From Ophthalmolycus amberensis (lineage: Eukaryota; Chordata; Actinopteri; Perciformes; Zoarcidae): a stretch of DNA of 64,000 nucleotides. The stretch spans positions 711,001 through 775,000 of the forward strand of contig JAFEUB010001103.1 of NCBI GenBank assembly GCA_024529925.1. Reading direction: 5' to 3'. Every line of letters begins with the position of its first letter. Position 1 is the stretch's first letter. The position numbers and the translations under genes were made by a program. A model generated the notes under the pieces. The model was not told the origin of the DNA. It worked only from the letters and a program-made list of their open reading frames with translations, and ran no database searches. Positions 37,849 to 48,621 of the stretch are shown piece after piece.

Positions 37849-39330
37849 GTCGCATGGGAGCCGTGGACAGAATAAAGTGGGTCAGCCTTCAACAGCAGTC
37901 AGAAGGGCTCAGAGCTCCTCCACACACTCAAAAAACTGCGAAAACAAAACAAGAGAGCTGTCGAGAGAAATCTCTTCACAATCGCCGTTTCCTCACACTG
38001 GAGTGAAAGAGAGAGGGACGAAAGGAGGGAAAGATAAAGTGGAATAAAATGTGATCTGCTCGGCTGCTCTCTAATTGCTCTATTTCCTCACAGCATGTTT
38101 TGTCTTTTATCAGACCGGGTTCCTGGTAAAACGCTTGTTCCCATTAGATTACCTGCGGGTCGTACTTCAGCAACCGGACAATTCATCTGACTAACCCATC
38201 TTAATTTATTGGACCCGTTTACCTGCAGCCCTCTCGTCACTGCGCTCTGCCTCTGTTCCAATGGTTGGTCAGACTTATCTGCGGTTTTCCGCGGGAGTTC
38301 TCTGTGTGAGAAGAAGAAAAAAAACGGCCTTGCAACTCAGGCCGACCCCACTTCTCAGTGTGTTTCTATTTACTCAGGATTCTTTTTTCTTTTTCTTTTT
38401 TTATGGATTTGAAGCTTACATGAAAATGAATTTCTTTGACATCACTCTCCTGTGCTGTAGCAGGAAAAAAAGAAAGCAATTTGTGTCTGATAATAAATAT
38501 TTTGCAGCATACTAAAGGCTGTGTGACTTGTGGAAGAGTGAAAGAGATTTCTTTTGTTGGTATGTTTGCACATTAACAACAGTTAACACTGGTAGTGAGT
38601 GAATTACGTGCTTTATTCTGCAACTATTGATTCAGCGCAGAATAAAAGAAACAATCGCTTTCTATCACTCCAGTTAACCTGACGGTACCTGACAATTCTG
38701 GCAGCGTCAGGAGGCTGTAGAGAGTTTCAGAGCATAGAAATACTTCTCTCGCCATTATCTGGACACTTGTAATGGAATTTGCAACTATAGATAAAAGCGT
38801 TTCAATCTCTTCTTTTGAAGGGAAACGTTAAAGTCGTCACTACAAAATGCGGTAAATGCAGCGGCACAGGATAATGACCCTGTGTAACGATGTCGTGGCC
38901 GGACTGTTAACACAGCACACTGTCCCAGTGGTGCAGGATGAGTGCACACACACACACACACACACAGGTTCATAGAAAACCATGTTTTCCTCTTCCATGC
39001 AAGGTTTGCCATATATTATTCATCCGAATCTGAATGAAAAAACTGTTCAATATTTATGTCAGGAAAGTGAACAAAGGCGAACCGCATGCATTTTTTTTTT
39101 GACGCAGATTTAAACATGGGAGACAGCGGGGTAGTGTGTGAGAACTGGAGTGCCGACTTTTATTTTTGGACCGTGTGTCCATGCCTGCATGGGTGCGTGC
39201 ATGCGTGCGAGCTGATTATTTTCTTCCCAGTGTAGGGCTGTGGTGTTATGTGCATTGTTGTTAGAAAAAGTACTTATGCAGACAGGGTGGTATCGGGAGC
39301 TTTCACATTTATAGGGGCATGTCGGGGAAA

Positions 39331-39405
39331 GGAAGTCAAGTCAAATTTATTCATAAAGTGCTTTTGACAAACAAGATTTACCTCAGAGCGCTTTACATCT
39401 CTGCA
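39331..39405 (+). repeat. Fish interspersed-repeat fragment
   Basis: The stretch carries gtcaagtcaaatttattcat, then aagtgcttttgacaaacaag, then cctcagagcgctttacat. This resembles the widespread fish repeat whose consensus runs TCAATTTTATTTATATAGCG and later GCGCTTTACA. Only a short degraded piece is present. The family is unassigned. Confidence 0.45.
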
Positions 39406-40121
39406 AAGGAGACAAACAAAATGCAAATAAAAGCGAGATGAAAGAGAGGAAAACAATCCTCGAGAAGGAATGAGGCTGCGTAGGGGAGGAGACTACGAGA
39501 AATAAAACTCTCCCCGCGCTTTAATGTCAATGTTACACTCTGCATGTATGATGCAGGGGGTTTGACTTTCCCTGCAGGTGTGTAACTGTGTGCACGCGAC
39601 CGCATGCTGTTTCTCCCAGGAGCGTGTTTGAATGTGCAAACAGATGCTTTGTGTCTCTCCTGGGTAGCAGAGGTCGGGGCCCCTCCATCTTTCTCTCATC
39701 TCCTTCCCCTCTTCCCCTCTTCTCTCCTTTCACAAGCGTCGGTTCCTCGGGAGGGGGTGGGGGGTGACACCTGCGTCCCAGCGGCGCCACGGCGGAATCA
39801 GGTCACCTTACAAACTGGTCGCCATTACGGCTGCAGTTGCATGGGAGCTGGCTGCCCCGTCTATATGCTCTAAGCACCTGTCTAGGGGGAAGGAAATGTG
39901 GAGGAGGAAGAAAGAGGGAAAGTTAGCATGCAGACATATTGCTATAAATACACTTACTGCCTCCGTTGATGTGCACGAGCCGGTTGCTGTGTGCATCTCT
40001 GTTTTTGCTTAGTGTAAAGCCACTTATCACTCATGCCTCTCAGGAATCTCTTGACCGACACATATCAAAGCAGACAGAAGAGTGCGACACATCCACCCGT
40101 CTCCCTTCCCCTCGCGCGCCG

Positions 40122-40130
40122 CTTCTTCTT

Positions 40131-40161
<31 letters not shown>

Positions 40162-40211
40162 TTCTTCTTCTTCTTCTTCTTCTTCTTCTTCTTCTTCTTC
40201 TTCTTCTTTTT
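40122..40211. repeat. (CTT)n trinucleotide array
   Basis: About 29 CTT/TTC units over 90 bp, with a single interruption (ttattc near 40160). The complementary strand is (GAA)n. It translates to poly-Ser, poly-Leu or poly-Phe on one strand and poly-Lys on the other in spurious frames. Confidence 0.97.
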
Positions 40212-40739
40212 TATCCAATGCAAGAGTAAATGACAAATGGAGGGCAAGTGTGGTCGCGCAGCTTGGCAAAGCAGCGCGTGTGCATATGCGCGCGCTCACT
40301 CCGTCCTTTGATCAGCGCCGAGGAAGGCAACGTGCAAACAAACACAATCCCCATAATGTATGCCAACGCTCAGATGTGTAAAATAACGATTAAAGTGCTG
40401 CGTGTCGTGTTGATGAAAGAAAAAGACGCAAACTGAGTTGTAAAACAGAAGAATTCAAGGCCGAATGTAACATGAACGACACCGGCGTGTCTTTGTAGTG
40501 AATTCCAACATTTCCAAAATTCCGACGGTTTATTGTGACATGCGACGCGTTTCCTTGACCTCCTTTTCTTTCTTTTTTTTAGCAGCTGTGCTGTGAGTAC
40601 ACGCACCTGTCAATGTGTGAACAAAAGCAGCTGTGTCGAGCTCCTATGCTGTATGATATGTGGTTTATTGACTTTCCTCTATGAGCCCACACAGACTCGC
40701 ACATGCTCTAGACGGGATCAGATCCCCCCGCTGATTCAC

Positions 40740-40743
<4 letters not shown>

Positions 40744-40786
<43 letters not shown>
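40744..40786. repeat. (GA)n microsatellite
   Basis: GA array of about 43 bp with one GC interruption. Confidence 0.95.
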
Positions 40787-40980
40787 CGGAGATAGAAAGG
40801 TGATGTGTGAATGGGTGTTCTTGTCTGACTCATCCGGGTTTGTTTCTTCAGCTCTCTCACTCAACAGTCCATTAGCTCAGAGTTGGAAGGGCTGGTATTG
40901 GATTCTAGCTGACATGTTCCCCCAACTCTGAGAGCTAGAGATGAGGGCACACGCTGTGCGGAGTGCTCTAGTACCGCTCT

Positions 40981-41024
40981 CACACACACACACACACACA
41001 CGCACACACACACACACACACACA
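40981..41024. repeat. (CA)n microsatellite
   Basis: CA array of 44 bp with one CG interruption near 41002. It lies about 450 bp upstream of tenm3 exon B. Confidence 0.95.
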
Positions 41025-41470
41025 TACTTTCTCTCAGTTGTGATAAAGAAAAGAGTGAAAGCGAGAGAGAGAGAGTGGAAGAATTGGCTAAAAATAGAGC
41101 GGACAACAATGTAGGAAAAATGAGCATGTGAAAACATGATTATCAAATTTTATGTATCTATTTAGCTGGAGCGTCCTGCTAAAATAAGTTATCGACCATT
41201 TGGAAAATATGACACCTTCTCTGACAAAATGATCGCCGACACAAAAGTCGCACATCATGGAATGTTATTGAAGTTATTTGCTAGCTGAAAAAGGCTTACA
41301 TTTTCTTTCTTTGGCATGCTTAGAAACACTAAATATCAAATAACATTTCTGTCCTACATTTGTAGTGTCTTGGCACGAACTCCTTCCCTCCCTTCATCCG
41401 AAACTCTCTTTGATTTCCTTCACGGGGAAGCGTGGCACTTAAATCCCTCTCTGTTCTTGTCTCCTTCCAG

Positions 41471-41702
41471 GGGCCGCCAACCACCACAGTCAGTCCACGC
41501 TACGGCCTCCACTGCCCCCTCCGCACAACCACCACACCTTGTCCCACCAGTCTGCCAACAGCCTGAACAGAAACACCCTGAGAGGGGGACGCAACCCCAT
41601 CCACGCCCCGGCTCCGGGCACTGGCGACGGACCCACCACCCCAGAGTCGGTCCAGCTGCAAGACAGCTGGGTTCTCAACAGTAACGTCCCGCTGGAGACC
41701 AG
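41471..41702 (+). CDS. tenm3: teneurin-3 coding exon B (cytoplasmic domain)
   Basis: This is the second visible teneurin exon. The acceptor is tgtctccttccag before 41471 and the donor is accag|gtcaga after 41702. It enters in phase 1, completing a glycine codon, and leaves in phase 2. The peptide starts AANHHSQSTLRPPLPPPHN, contains SANSLNRN and IHAPAPG, and ends TTPESVQLQDSWVLNSN then VPLETR. The HHSQSTLRPPLPPP and ESVQLQDSWVLNSNVPLETR blocks are hallmarks of the vertebrate teneurin intracellular domain. The HAPAP segment favours teneurin-3. The PPLPPP motif resembles SH3-domain ligands, which in known teneurins link the cytoplasmic tail to adaptor proteins. The arginine codon is split AG|G with exon C, and the frame is fully open. 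Confidence 0.96.
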
Positions 41703-43916
41703 GTCAGAGGAAATATCTTCCCTTTATTTTATTTTATTTATTTTTTTTGCTAATATCTCGACCCACTCACAGTAAAGCACAGCAGTGGAGTGAGCCTTGA
41801 GTAATCAATAGTGAGGAATGAAAGGTCAGAGGCGTGCTGTTTCAACAACATTCCTGTGAACAACAAGAACGATGCTCGCGAAGGCAATAAGAGCTGAGGC
41901 GGATGTAACCTGATACAGAACTGTTTACTCTCTCCGGCAATCGTAGAGTTTGTTGAGAATGTTGAGAAAACAATCTCACCAAAGAAAAGCAGTCACCTTG
42001 GAAACAAATAACACAAGCTAGCTTGTAAGCTAACTGTGAGTTTTTAACAAAATAAAAGTGTGTTGAAGAAAGTATTATTTGTGTCTCTACTACTGCCTCC
42101 TGGACTGACAGCAAACCAATGCGTCCTTTGTGGAGCACTTTATGAAATGAAATGAATGCTCCAATTTGGGCTCTTCGCCTCTCCATTACTTCAAAGGTCA
42201 GCTGTCAAGGTGGTAAACAACTTTGAGAACACTCACGCAGTGAGGTGCAGGCCAGTGTGAGCTTCAATGCAACGCCATTGAAATGAACACATCTTACACA
42301 TTCACCCAACGTGAATAAAGAATCAGGCTAGACAGACGAACTCAATGGCTTTAATGGACTTGAAAATGCTCAGCAGCATCAATTGGAGTGTCAAAGTTCC
42401 CCATAGTTGAACTGCACCATGTGTCCAAGCTCCAGACAGATTTACTCTGCGGATTACGTTTGAATTATCAGACTTTTTAATAGGAAATTGTGCAGTTATA
42501 AATAATGCTGCGACAGAGCTCCTAACACCTGAGATCATTTTATTCTCACTGGTCGTCTTCCCCACGACGAGTTTGTGTTTTCAACTAAGGATGGAGGGTA
42601 GACGACATGAACTTTGAACCGTTCTGCTGATTCGTCTCGAAGACACGTATTTTTATAATTTGTTCATGATGCATCTGACGGACACAAGCTACACTTTTTT
42701 TGTCCACTCAGCAAACACAACAGCTCAGAATATCGTGATGTGCGGTGTGTGTCCCGACACCCCTCCCATCGTTCGGAGCCACTGTATTAACAAAATGAAA
42801 ATCGCTCTTCGACACTGATCCACAAAGGTGTGCAACTCAAATGCATCCTCTACCTCATCTCGCAGCGCAACATACAGAAAGCTGTCAAAGCCATTATGCA
42901 TGCGCCCTTACGTGAGGGAGCAGGAAATACAAACCATTTCACACACCCTACATATGCGTTCACAAAGAACACTTACCAAGCAAACAGAGCATTCATGCAG
43001 GGTATTACTATTCATGAGGCGTGCAGTGAGAGGGGACACTCTGCCTACATGCTTGCTAGCATGCACACGCTCGTTCTCCCAGCATTTACTCTGTAAGCTG
43101 TAGTTGTGTTTTTCCTGCTGGGCGCTGGGGCTACTGGCTCCGATGGTCCCGGATAAGCTCCCCCGAATGCCGGCCCTGTGCAGTATTTATGAGGCCCGGC
43201 CATGATTAATTCAGCCCCACTGGTCTCAGGTCCATGCTCGACCTGTGCTGATGCATCGCGTCGGTATGCATGATGGATAAGGAGATGCGCGGTGTTGAAC
43301 AAGACTACCTACAGCTTGAAATAGAAGCTATTTCCAGTTCAAATTGTTTATCGGGACCCGTGTTGCCACGGCGATGCGTATGGCATAACATCCTTTCAGG
43401 AGACAGGTCGGTTTTTTTTTGTTATTTCCACTTTTTCACAGAAGCCGCTGTGGCCGCCATCTTTACAGATTGAAGCAAAGCGGCGAACACACTGACGCAC
43501 GCTGTCGAGCTCTCCTCCGTGCCAGTATTTGGTCGTGTTCAGGTGGTGGGGTTGGGCATGGCCGGGAGCCCGCCGCAGTGAATGGAGCCCAGAGCGGCCG
43601 ACAGGGTTTCCAGCTCCACCCTCCATCCCAGATTGGGCCCTCCTCTGCTGGGTCTGGCGATGGCGGAGATTGGGTGGGCTGGCTGGAGCTGCTGGAGCTC
43701 GGGACCGGAGTCAGAGCCAGAGAGTCACACCATCCCCGCGTTGGCAGAGCCCGTCCTCCCGACGCGCTGTAACCGGCACATGTGACGGAGGGAGCGCACG
43801 GTCGCGCGCCCGCGCGTATGTTTGCATCCGAGCATGTGTGCTCTCTTTGACTTCGAATGCTCCCCATTGTAATCATATGTTAATTTTGGCATTTGTTGTC
43901 CACTCGTTATAGCATA

Positions 43917-43919
<3 letters not shown>

Positions 43920-43960
<41 letters not shown>
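43920..43960. repeat. (GT)n microsatellite
   Basis: Pure GT run of about 41 bp. Confidence 0.96.
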
Positions 43961-43963
<3 letters not shown>

Positions 43964-44306
43964 GGCTTGACCCGATAGTGTGACAGCGCTGAGAGGATGA
44001 AGATTGATCACCTCAGAACACCCCCAGGTCTTGGATGACTGGCAGGGAAAGAAAGAGATAGGACAAGATGAGAGTGGCGGGAGGGGCGGTGATAGAGGAG
44101 AGAGCGGGAGAGGGGGGGATGGAATAGTTTACGGTAGTGGAGGGAGAGATAAAGAGGGAGAGAGAGGGAGAGAGGTGGTGATTGAAGGAGATTGTTTCGG
44201 GGAGTGTGTGTGAGAGAAGATAGAAAGGCAGAGGAAGGAGATTGGGGCCCGTAGAACATGGATACATTTACCGGTGTGAGATAAATGACTATAGATGGCT
44301 GGTGCC

Positions 44307-44309
<3 letters not shown>

Positions 44310-44379
<70 letters not shown>

Positions 44380-44390
44380 GCGTGTGGGTG
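44310..44390. repeat. (GT)n microsatellite
   Basis: GT array of about 80 bp, pure for about 64 bp and then interrupted by GC and GG near its 3' end. Confidence 0.96.
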
Positions 44391-45782
44391 TTAGTGTGTG
44401 TGAGGTGGGCAAAAATGCATTTCTCCCTGTGCATGCAAGTGCACGTGTGTTGCAGCATTTGGCGAGAGAGTACCTGATTTCCAATCGGTCCTCTGGGGCC
44501 TCTTGGCGAGCTGATGCCAGTTTCAATCTCTCTCTGCGATCTCAGGACATTCCCCGGCTCCCTCCGCTCTGGGCCAGAGCTCTCGGGGAGAAATAAGATC
44601 ACTGAGAGGGTTGCAGCATCTCAATTTATCTGGAAGGAGCAGCAGAGGGTGGGGTGGTGGGGGGGCTATAGGTTACTTTCAAATGCATTACTGCGGAGAC
44701 AGACTCGGAGATGCTCGCTGTGGGAACCACGGGGGGGGCTGGAGGAGGAGAAGAAGGAGTCGGTTACAGAGAAAAGATTCAGACCGTGATATGTATATGA
44801 GACCCACATAATATCAGGTTTATTAATGATATGATCTTGCGTTCATACAGTATATACTGTCAACATAATATCCAATATTATTATGCAGAGACACAAAGTA
44901 ACCTCTTTTTTTTCAACTGCACGTTCACTTGTTTCAGGTATTGAATGAAACAGAAAAATGATTTGAGTTAACATATTCATATTGTATGTATGGAGAATGC
45001 TATCGCGTCATGTCATGCTGTGCGATCATAGATGTTGTCAGCAAATGCAGATAAACACTCGTATTGTCAACAGCAGTTGAGAAGAAAAGTCTCTCCACAA
45101 GGTCCATATAGAAGCTGTTCTTGAGCTTTTGATCAAAATACATGATCTTCATCAGACGATGGAGTTCATGCTGGATTAATAGATTGCCCCACTCCTGAAT
45201 CGAGATTGTTTTCTCAATTAAATGTAATTTGGAGCGGGATTAAAACTGAAGTTCGACAACTTCCTGCTTTGCAAATGATGCAATACTAACTTTTTGATGA
45301 AGTCATACCACACACTTTAAAGTAGTCCAGCCTGAGTGGGCAGAGGTAGTGTAGCAGAGGACCCTCTGACTCTCCGCACGGGACTTTGGCTGATAAATTC
45401 CTGAAACACAAAAAAAAACTGGGTTTCCCCCACCCCCACGTCCTGTCACAGCCGTTGTAATGGATGATATGAACCTGGAACTAACGTCAACATTATGCAG
45501 ACTCTACTGGGTCTAACTGGTGATTGTCAAAATGCGAAGCAAAGATTCAATGGGATTGATCAACCATTGCTGAGTATAATCAGATAGATCCTGACGCATC
45601 TCATCTACTTGACGATGAACAATCGCCTCGCTCATTAAATATATGGCCTTTACCTCTGATTATTTATGAAAGAAAATATAGCGAATTCCTCAGATGTTAG
45701 CGTTGGAATTTCAGGGGACGCGGGGCGCCTTCACAAAAAAAAAACCTGCGGGAATACAAGCCGTCATTTGAGTGCAGTGTTC

Positions 45783-45790
45783 CTTTAATG
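45783..45790 (+). repeat. Target-site duplication, left copy
   Basis: The sequence is ctttaatg, identical to 46652-46659 on the far side of the hAT element. Eight bases is the length expected for hAT transposition. Confidence 0.9.
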
Positions 45791-46651
45791 CAGGGGTCTC
45801 AAACTCCCGGCCCGCCACATCATTTTATGTGGCCCGCGAATCCGCCAGCAAAAAAAAAAAGTTTAAAAAAACATTTTATTTTTATTTTTTTTAAAGTTAG
45901 ACTTGATGATAAAAAATATCCTCATAGTCGAAATTATGAGATAGAAAGTCGAAGTTATGAGATAGAAAGTCATAACTATGATAGAAAGTCATAATTCTGA
46001 GATAGAAAGTCAAAATGATGAGATTGAAAGTCAAAGTTATGAGATTGAAAGTCAAAATGATGAGATTGAAAGTCAAAATTATGAGATTGAAAGTCAAAAT
46101 GATGAGATTGAAAATCAAAATTATGAGATTGAAAGTCAAAATTATGAAATAGAAAGTCAAAATGATGAGATACTTAAACACACAGTCATAGAAGCAGCTC
46201 TTTGGCTGGTTACTGTACATTTGACATGTAAATGTATTGTGAGTACATTGCAGACTTTAAATGTGGCTTTACAACACATGAAATACTTCATGTGGGATTG
46301 TGCAAACACACCCTTGAAAGGATTTTAAGCTTTGAACAAAGTTATTGTAATAAATTGTGTTTGATATTTGTCTTTGATATTTTCTTTAATAGTTTGATCT
46401 TTGATAGAGTAATGTGGGTTTCTTAACCCTAAATTAAAATGATTTAAGATATAATAACAGAAATGTGCTTAAATATATTTTTACATATATATAACTGCAT
46501 GTACAATATTTTTACACTTGCATGAACAATAATCAAATGCAGAGAGAGTTACTTAACAATATGTTACGTTTATGTTACATTTACAACCGGCCCTTTGTGG
46601 GCGACCATGATGCTGATGTGGCCCGGAGTGAAGATGAGTTTGAGACCCCTG
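45791..46651. mobile_element. Non-autonomous hAT DNA transposon, complete (861 bp)
   Basis: The left terminus CAGGGGTCTCAAACTC (45791-45806) and the right terminus GAGTTTGAGACCCCTG (46636-46651) are perfect 16-bp inverted repeats. Perfect 8-bp duplications (ctttaatg) flank them. The CAGGGG start and the 8-bp target duplication are typical of the hAT superfamily. Subterminal copies of atgtggccc occur near both ends. No transposase domain is present, so the element depended on another copy for movement. The interior is AT-rich and carries a 21-bp minisatellite. Intact ends and target duplication suggest a fairly recent insertion into the tenm3 intron. Confidence 0.93.
45926..46175 (+). repeat. 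21-bp minisatellite inside the hAT element, 12 units
   Basis: Consensus unit agtcaaaatgatgagattga plus a. Twelve units run from 45926 to 46175, one with a 2-bp deletion (45968-45986). Units in the second half alternate between aaaatgatgag and aaaattatgag, giving a 42-bp higher-order period. Because 21 is a multiple of three, both strands stay open: the + strand reads repeated DEIESQN / YEIESQN and the minus strand repeated LTFNLII. Confidence 0.93.
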
Positions 46652-46659
46652 CTTTAATG
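46652..46659 (+). repeat. Target-site duplication, right copy
   Basis: The sequence is ctttaatg, matching 45783-45790. Confidence 0.9.
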
Positions 46660-47534
46660 TAAAGAATTTCTTCATAACATCCCTGTATAGTTGAATACGA
46701 GATGATGCTTTGTTTGTTTGTGCTTTTTACACATATCACTCGGCGCTCATTGTTCCCTGTCCTCCTTCAGAACAACACTCAGGCAAATGAATGCCCAATA
46801 TGCTGTGTCCATCTGCCGATTGTTGTTTCCTGAAATTGTAGCAGGGACCAATTCTCACGACGCCATCCGCGAGCGTCCTCCAATCCCCGAGCCTTTTGTT
46901 TCATTCTGAGATCTGACCAGGTTTTTTTTTCCTTTTTTCTTCAGTCACCCCCACGCCGAGCCAACCTCCGCTAATTGTTCTCTACCTCTGATGATTATTC
47001 TCATGGCGCTATCCGAAGCAACCACATGTTTGTGAGAGCTGAGGAAATACAGAGTGTGTGCGCGAGTGCTCGCGAGAGCCCGCGCGCGTTCGCTCGCTCA
47101 AGGGGAATGCGAGCTTTGACTTCCTGCTAATTACCCAGCATGCTCTCTGTTCTGTGGTTAATTGTCCAGGTCCTCTCTTTCTCTCGATGGGGGACAGGGT
47201 TGGAATGGAGTGAAAACATCCACCCTTTCTCTCTGTTTGCCTTCCAATCCATAGCCTCCCTCTCCATCCTCCATCCTCCATCCCTCTCTGAGGGTCACTT
47301 TTCGACTCCGCGAGGATGCAAATGAAAGGCTCAGTAGCACGTACAGGGCAATCTCGCGAAAGAAAACCCACATGGATTTTTATTGTTTGTGCGTGGGCGG
47401 GCGGGCGCCCATGTCTGAGTCTGTGTGAATGTGTGTCAGTGTGTGAGTTTGTGCTTGCTTGTTCTGCATGTGTGTGTGTGTGTGTGTGTGTAAGACAGGA
47501 TGCATGACAGCGAGGTAGCAATGGTTAGATTTGA

Positions 47535-47557
47535 GGGGGGGGGGGGGGGGGGGGGGG
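47535..47557 (+). repeat. poly-G tract (23 bases)
   Basis: Uninterrupted run of 23 G. Confidence 0.95.
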
Positions 47558-48155
47558 ATGCTGCTGCTGGCAGCTCAGCGGAAGAAAAAGGAAGGGGAGG
47601 AGGGGAGGGGTCTCTGTCAGCTCTCTCTAATTATGTGTGACGTTTCCATGCTGGACCACTGTCGGAAATCCCACAGTATTCACACACAAACACACGGACG
47701 CGCACGCGAGCAAACACACACAGCCCGGCACTAATGATACAGAATTGTGATTGCCGGCTGCCTGCTATGATAGAACCCCTCCATAGTCCTCCGCTACATA
47801 AATCAATGTCAATTACCTCCCCAGAGCACATTAGACACTTTCCATTCCTACTTGTAATTAGTATAGCCCATAGACATATTCCCATCCCACACCAAGCTTG
47901 CTGCAGAGCTTCTGCACACAAACAAACGGAGCCAGGAAATGAAATGAATTCGGGGGGGAGGGGCGTGTTCAAATGCATACCAGCACATTAAGTCGCGTAC
48001 ATGGCGCCGCACGGAAGGCAAGTAATTGACCAGATCGCCTCCTCCTTGCATACGTGCGCACATGAGGGGTATTGTAATTAATTACCGCTGGCCTCGCCAT
48101 CACAGAGTCGCTGTGAAAATGAGTTGAAACAAAGACACATGCTGGTTGACCTTGG

Positions 48156-48168
48156 AGTGTGTGTGTGT

Positions 48169-48199
<31 letters not shown>

Positions 48200-48212
48200 G
48201 GTGTGTGTGTGT
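48156..48212. repeat. (GT)n microsatellite
   Basis: GT array of about 57 bp with TA and GG interruptions. Confidence 0.94.
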
Positions 48213-48495
48213 TTGTGCGTATACACATGCCTTCCACATGCGTTCTTGCATCGGGGAGCATAGGTTTGTGCGTGCATATTAAAATTGAGGGCTGTGGCAC
48301 TGACAGGCTGGTATTTTTAGACAATAACCTCATATTTCTTTGCGTGCCATCTCCTTGTGCTCATTCAGCCCCTATGCGTCTAGAGGTTGTTGTTGTTGTC
48401 CCCCCCCCCTTCATCTCCGCCCTCTGTTTTCCTTGGTGTCACGCAGCGTACCTGACAGGTAAAGGCGGAGGAAGAAGGAGGGAAGAGGTGGAGGA

Positions 48496-48538
<43 letters not shown>

Positions 48539-48592
48539 CACAGACTGGCTGAATAATTGATAGAGAGTGAAGCGGTGCTCCCAAACCAAAAG

Positions 48593-48621
48593 CAGGTGAT
48601 GAGCTCTGAGCTCATCACCTG
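48593..48621. repeat. 29-bp palindrome with 14-bp arms and E-box ends
   Basis: CAGGTGATGAGCTC (48593-48606), a single T at 48607, then its exact reverse complement at 48608-48621. Each end carries the E-box CAGGTG/CACCTG bound by ZEB and SNAI-type factors. Allowing a bulged G at 48592, AAAA and TTTT flanks extend the pairing by four bases. Confidence 0.92.

Larger units (their letters stand above)
33895..41470 (+). other. tenm3: tenm3 intron between exons A and B (7,576 bp)
   Basis: The boundaries are gtaaga and ttccag, in phase 1. Inside are a candidate conserved block at 35020-35265, GT arrays at 36013-36035, 36186-36220 and 36922-36945, CA at 37816-37844, a repeat fragment at 39331-39405, a CTT array at 40122-40211, a GA array at 40744-40786 and an AC array at 40981-41024. 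No additional coding exon is supported. Confidence 0.9.
41703..45782 (+). other. tenm3: 5' part of tenm3 intron between exons B and C
   Basis: The intron (8,960 bp in all) starts gtcaga, in phase 2. This part holds a GC-rich non-repetitive block at about 43540-43790 and GT arrays at 43920-43960 and 44310-44390. AT-rich, non-repetitive sequence at 44810-45330 has no recognised feature. Confidence 0.85.

Noticed and set aside
41842..42600. 114- and 80-codon minus-strand frames
   Set aside because: No recognisable domain, no consistent splice sites, and ordinary intronic composition.
43463..43876. 137-codon minus frame and overlapping + frames in the GC-rich island
   Set aside because: Several frames are open at once because of high GC. 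No teneurin or other homology was seen, so it is kept only as a possible regulatory or cryptic-exon region.
45978..46328. 116-codon frame with EIESQND repeats
   Set aside because: It arises from the 21-bp minisatellite inside the non-autonomous hAT element. There is no transposase homology and no reason to think it is translated.
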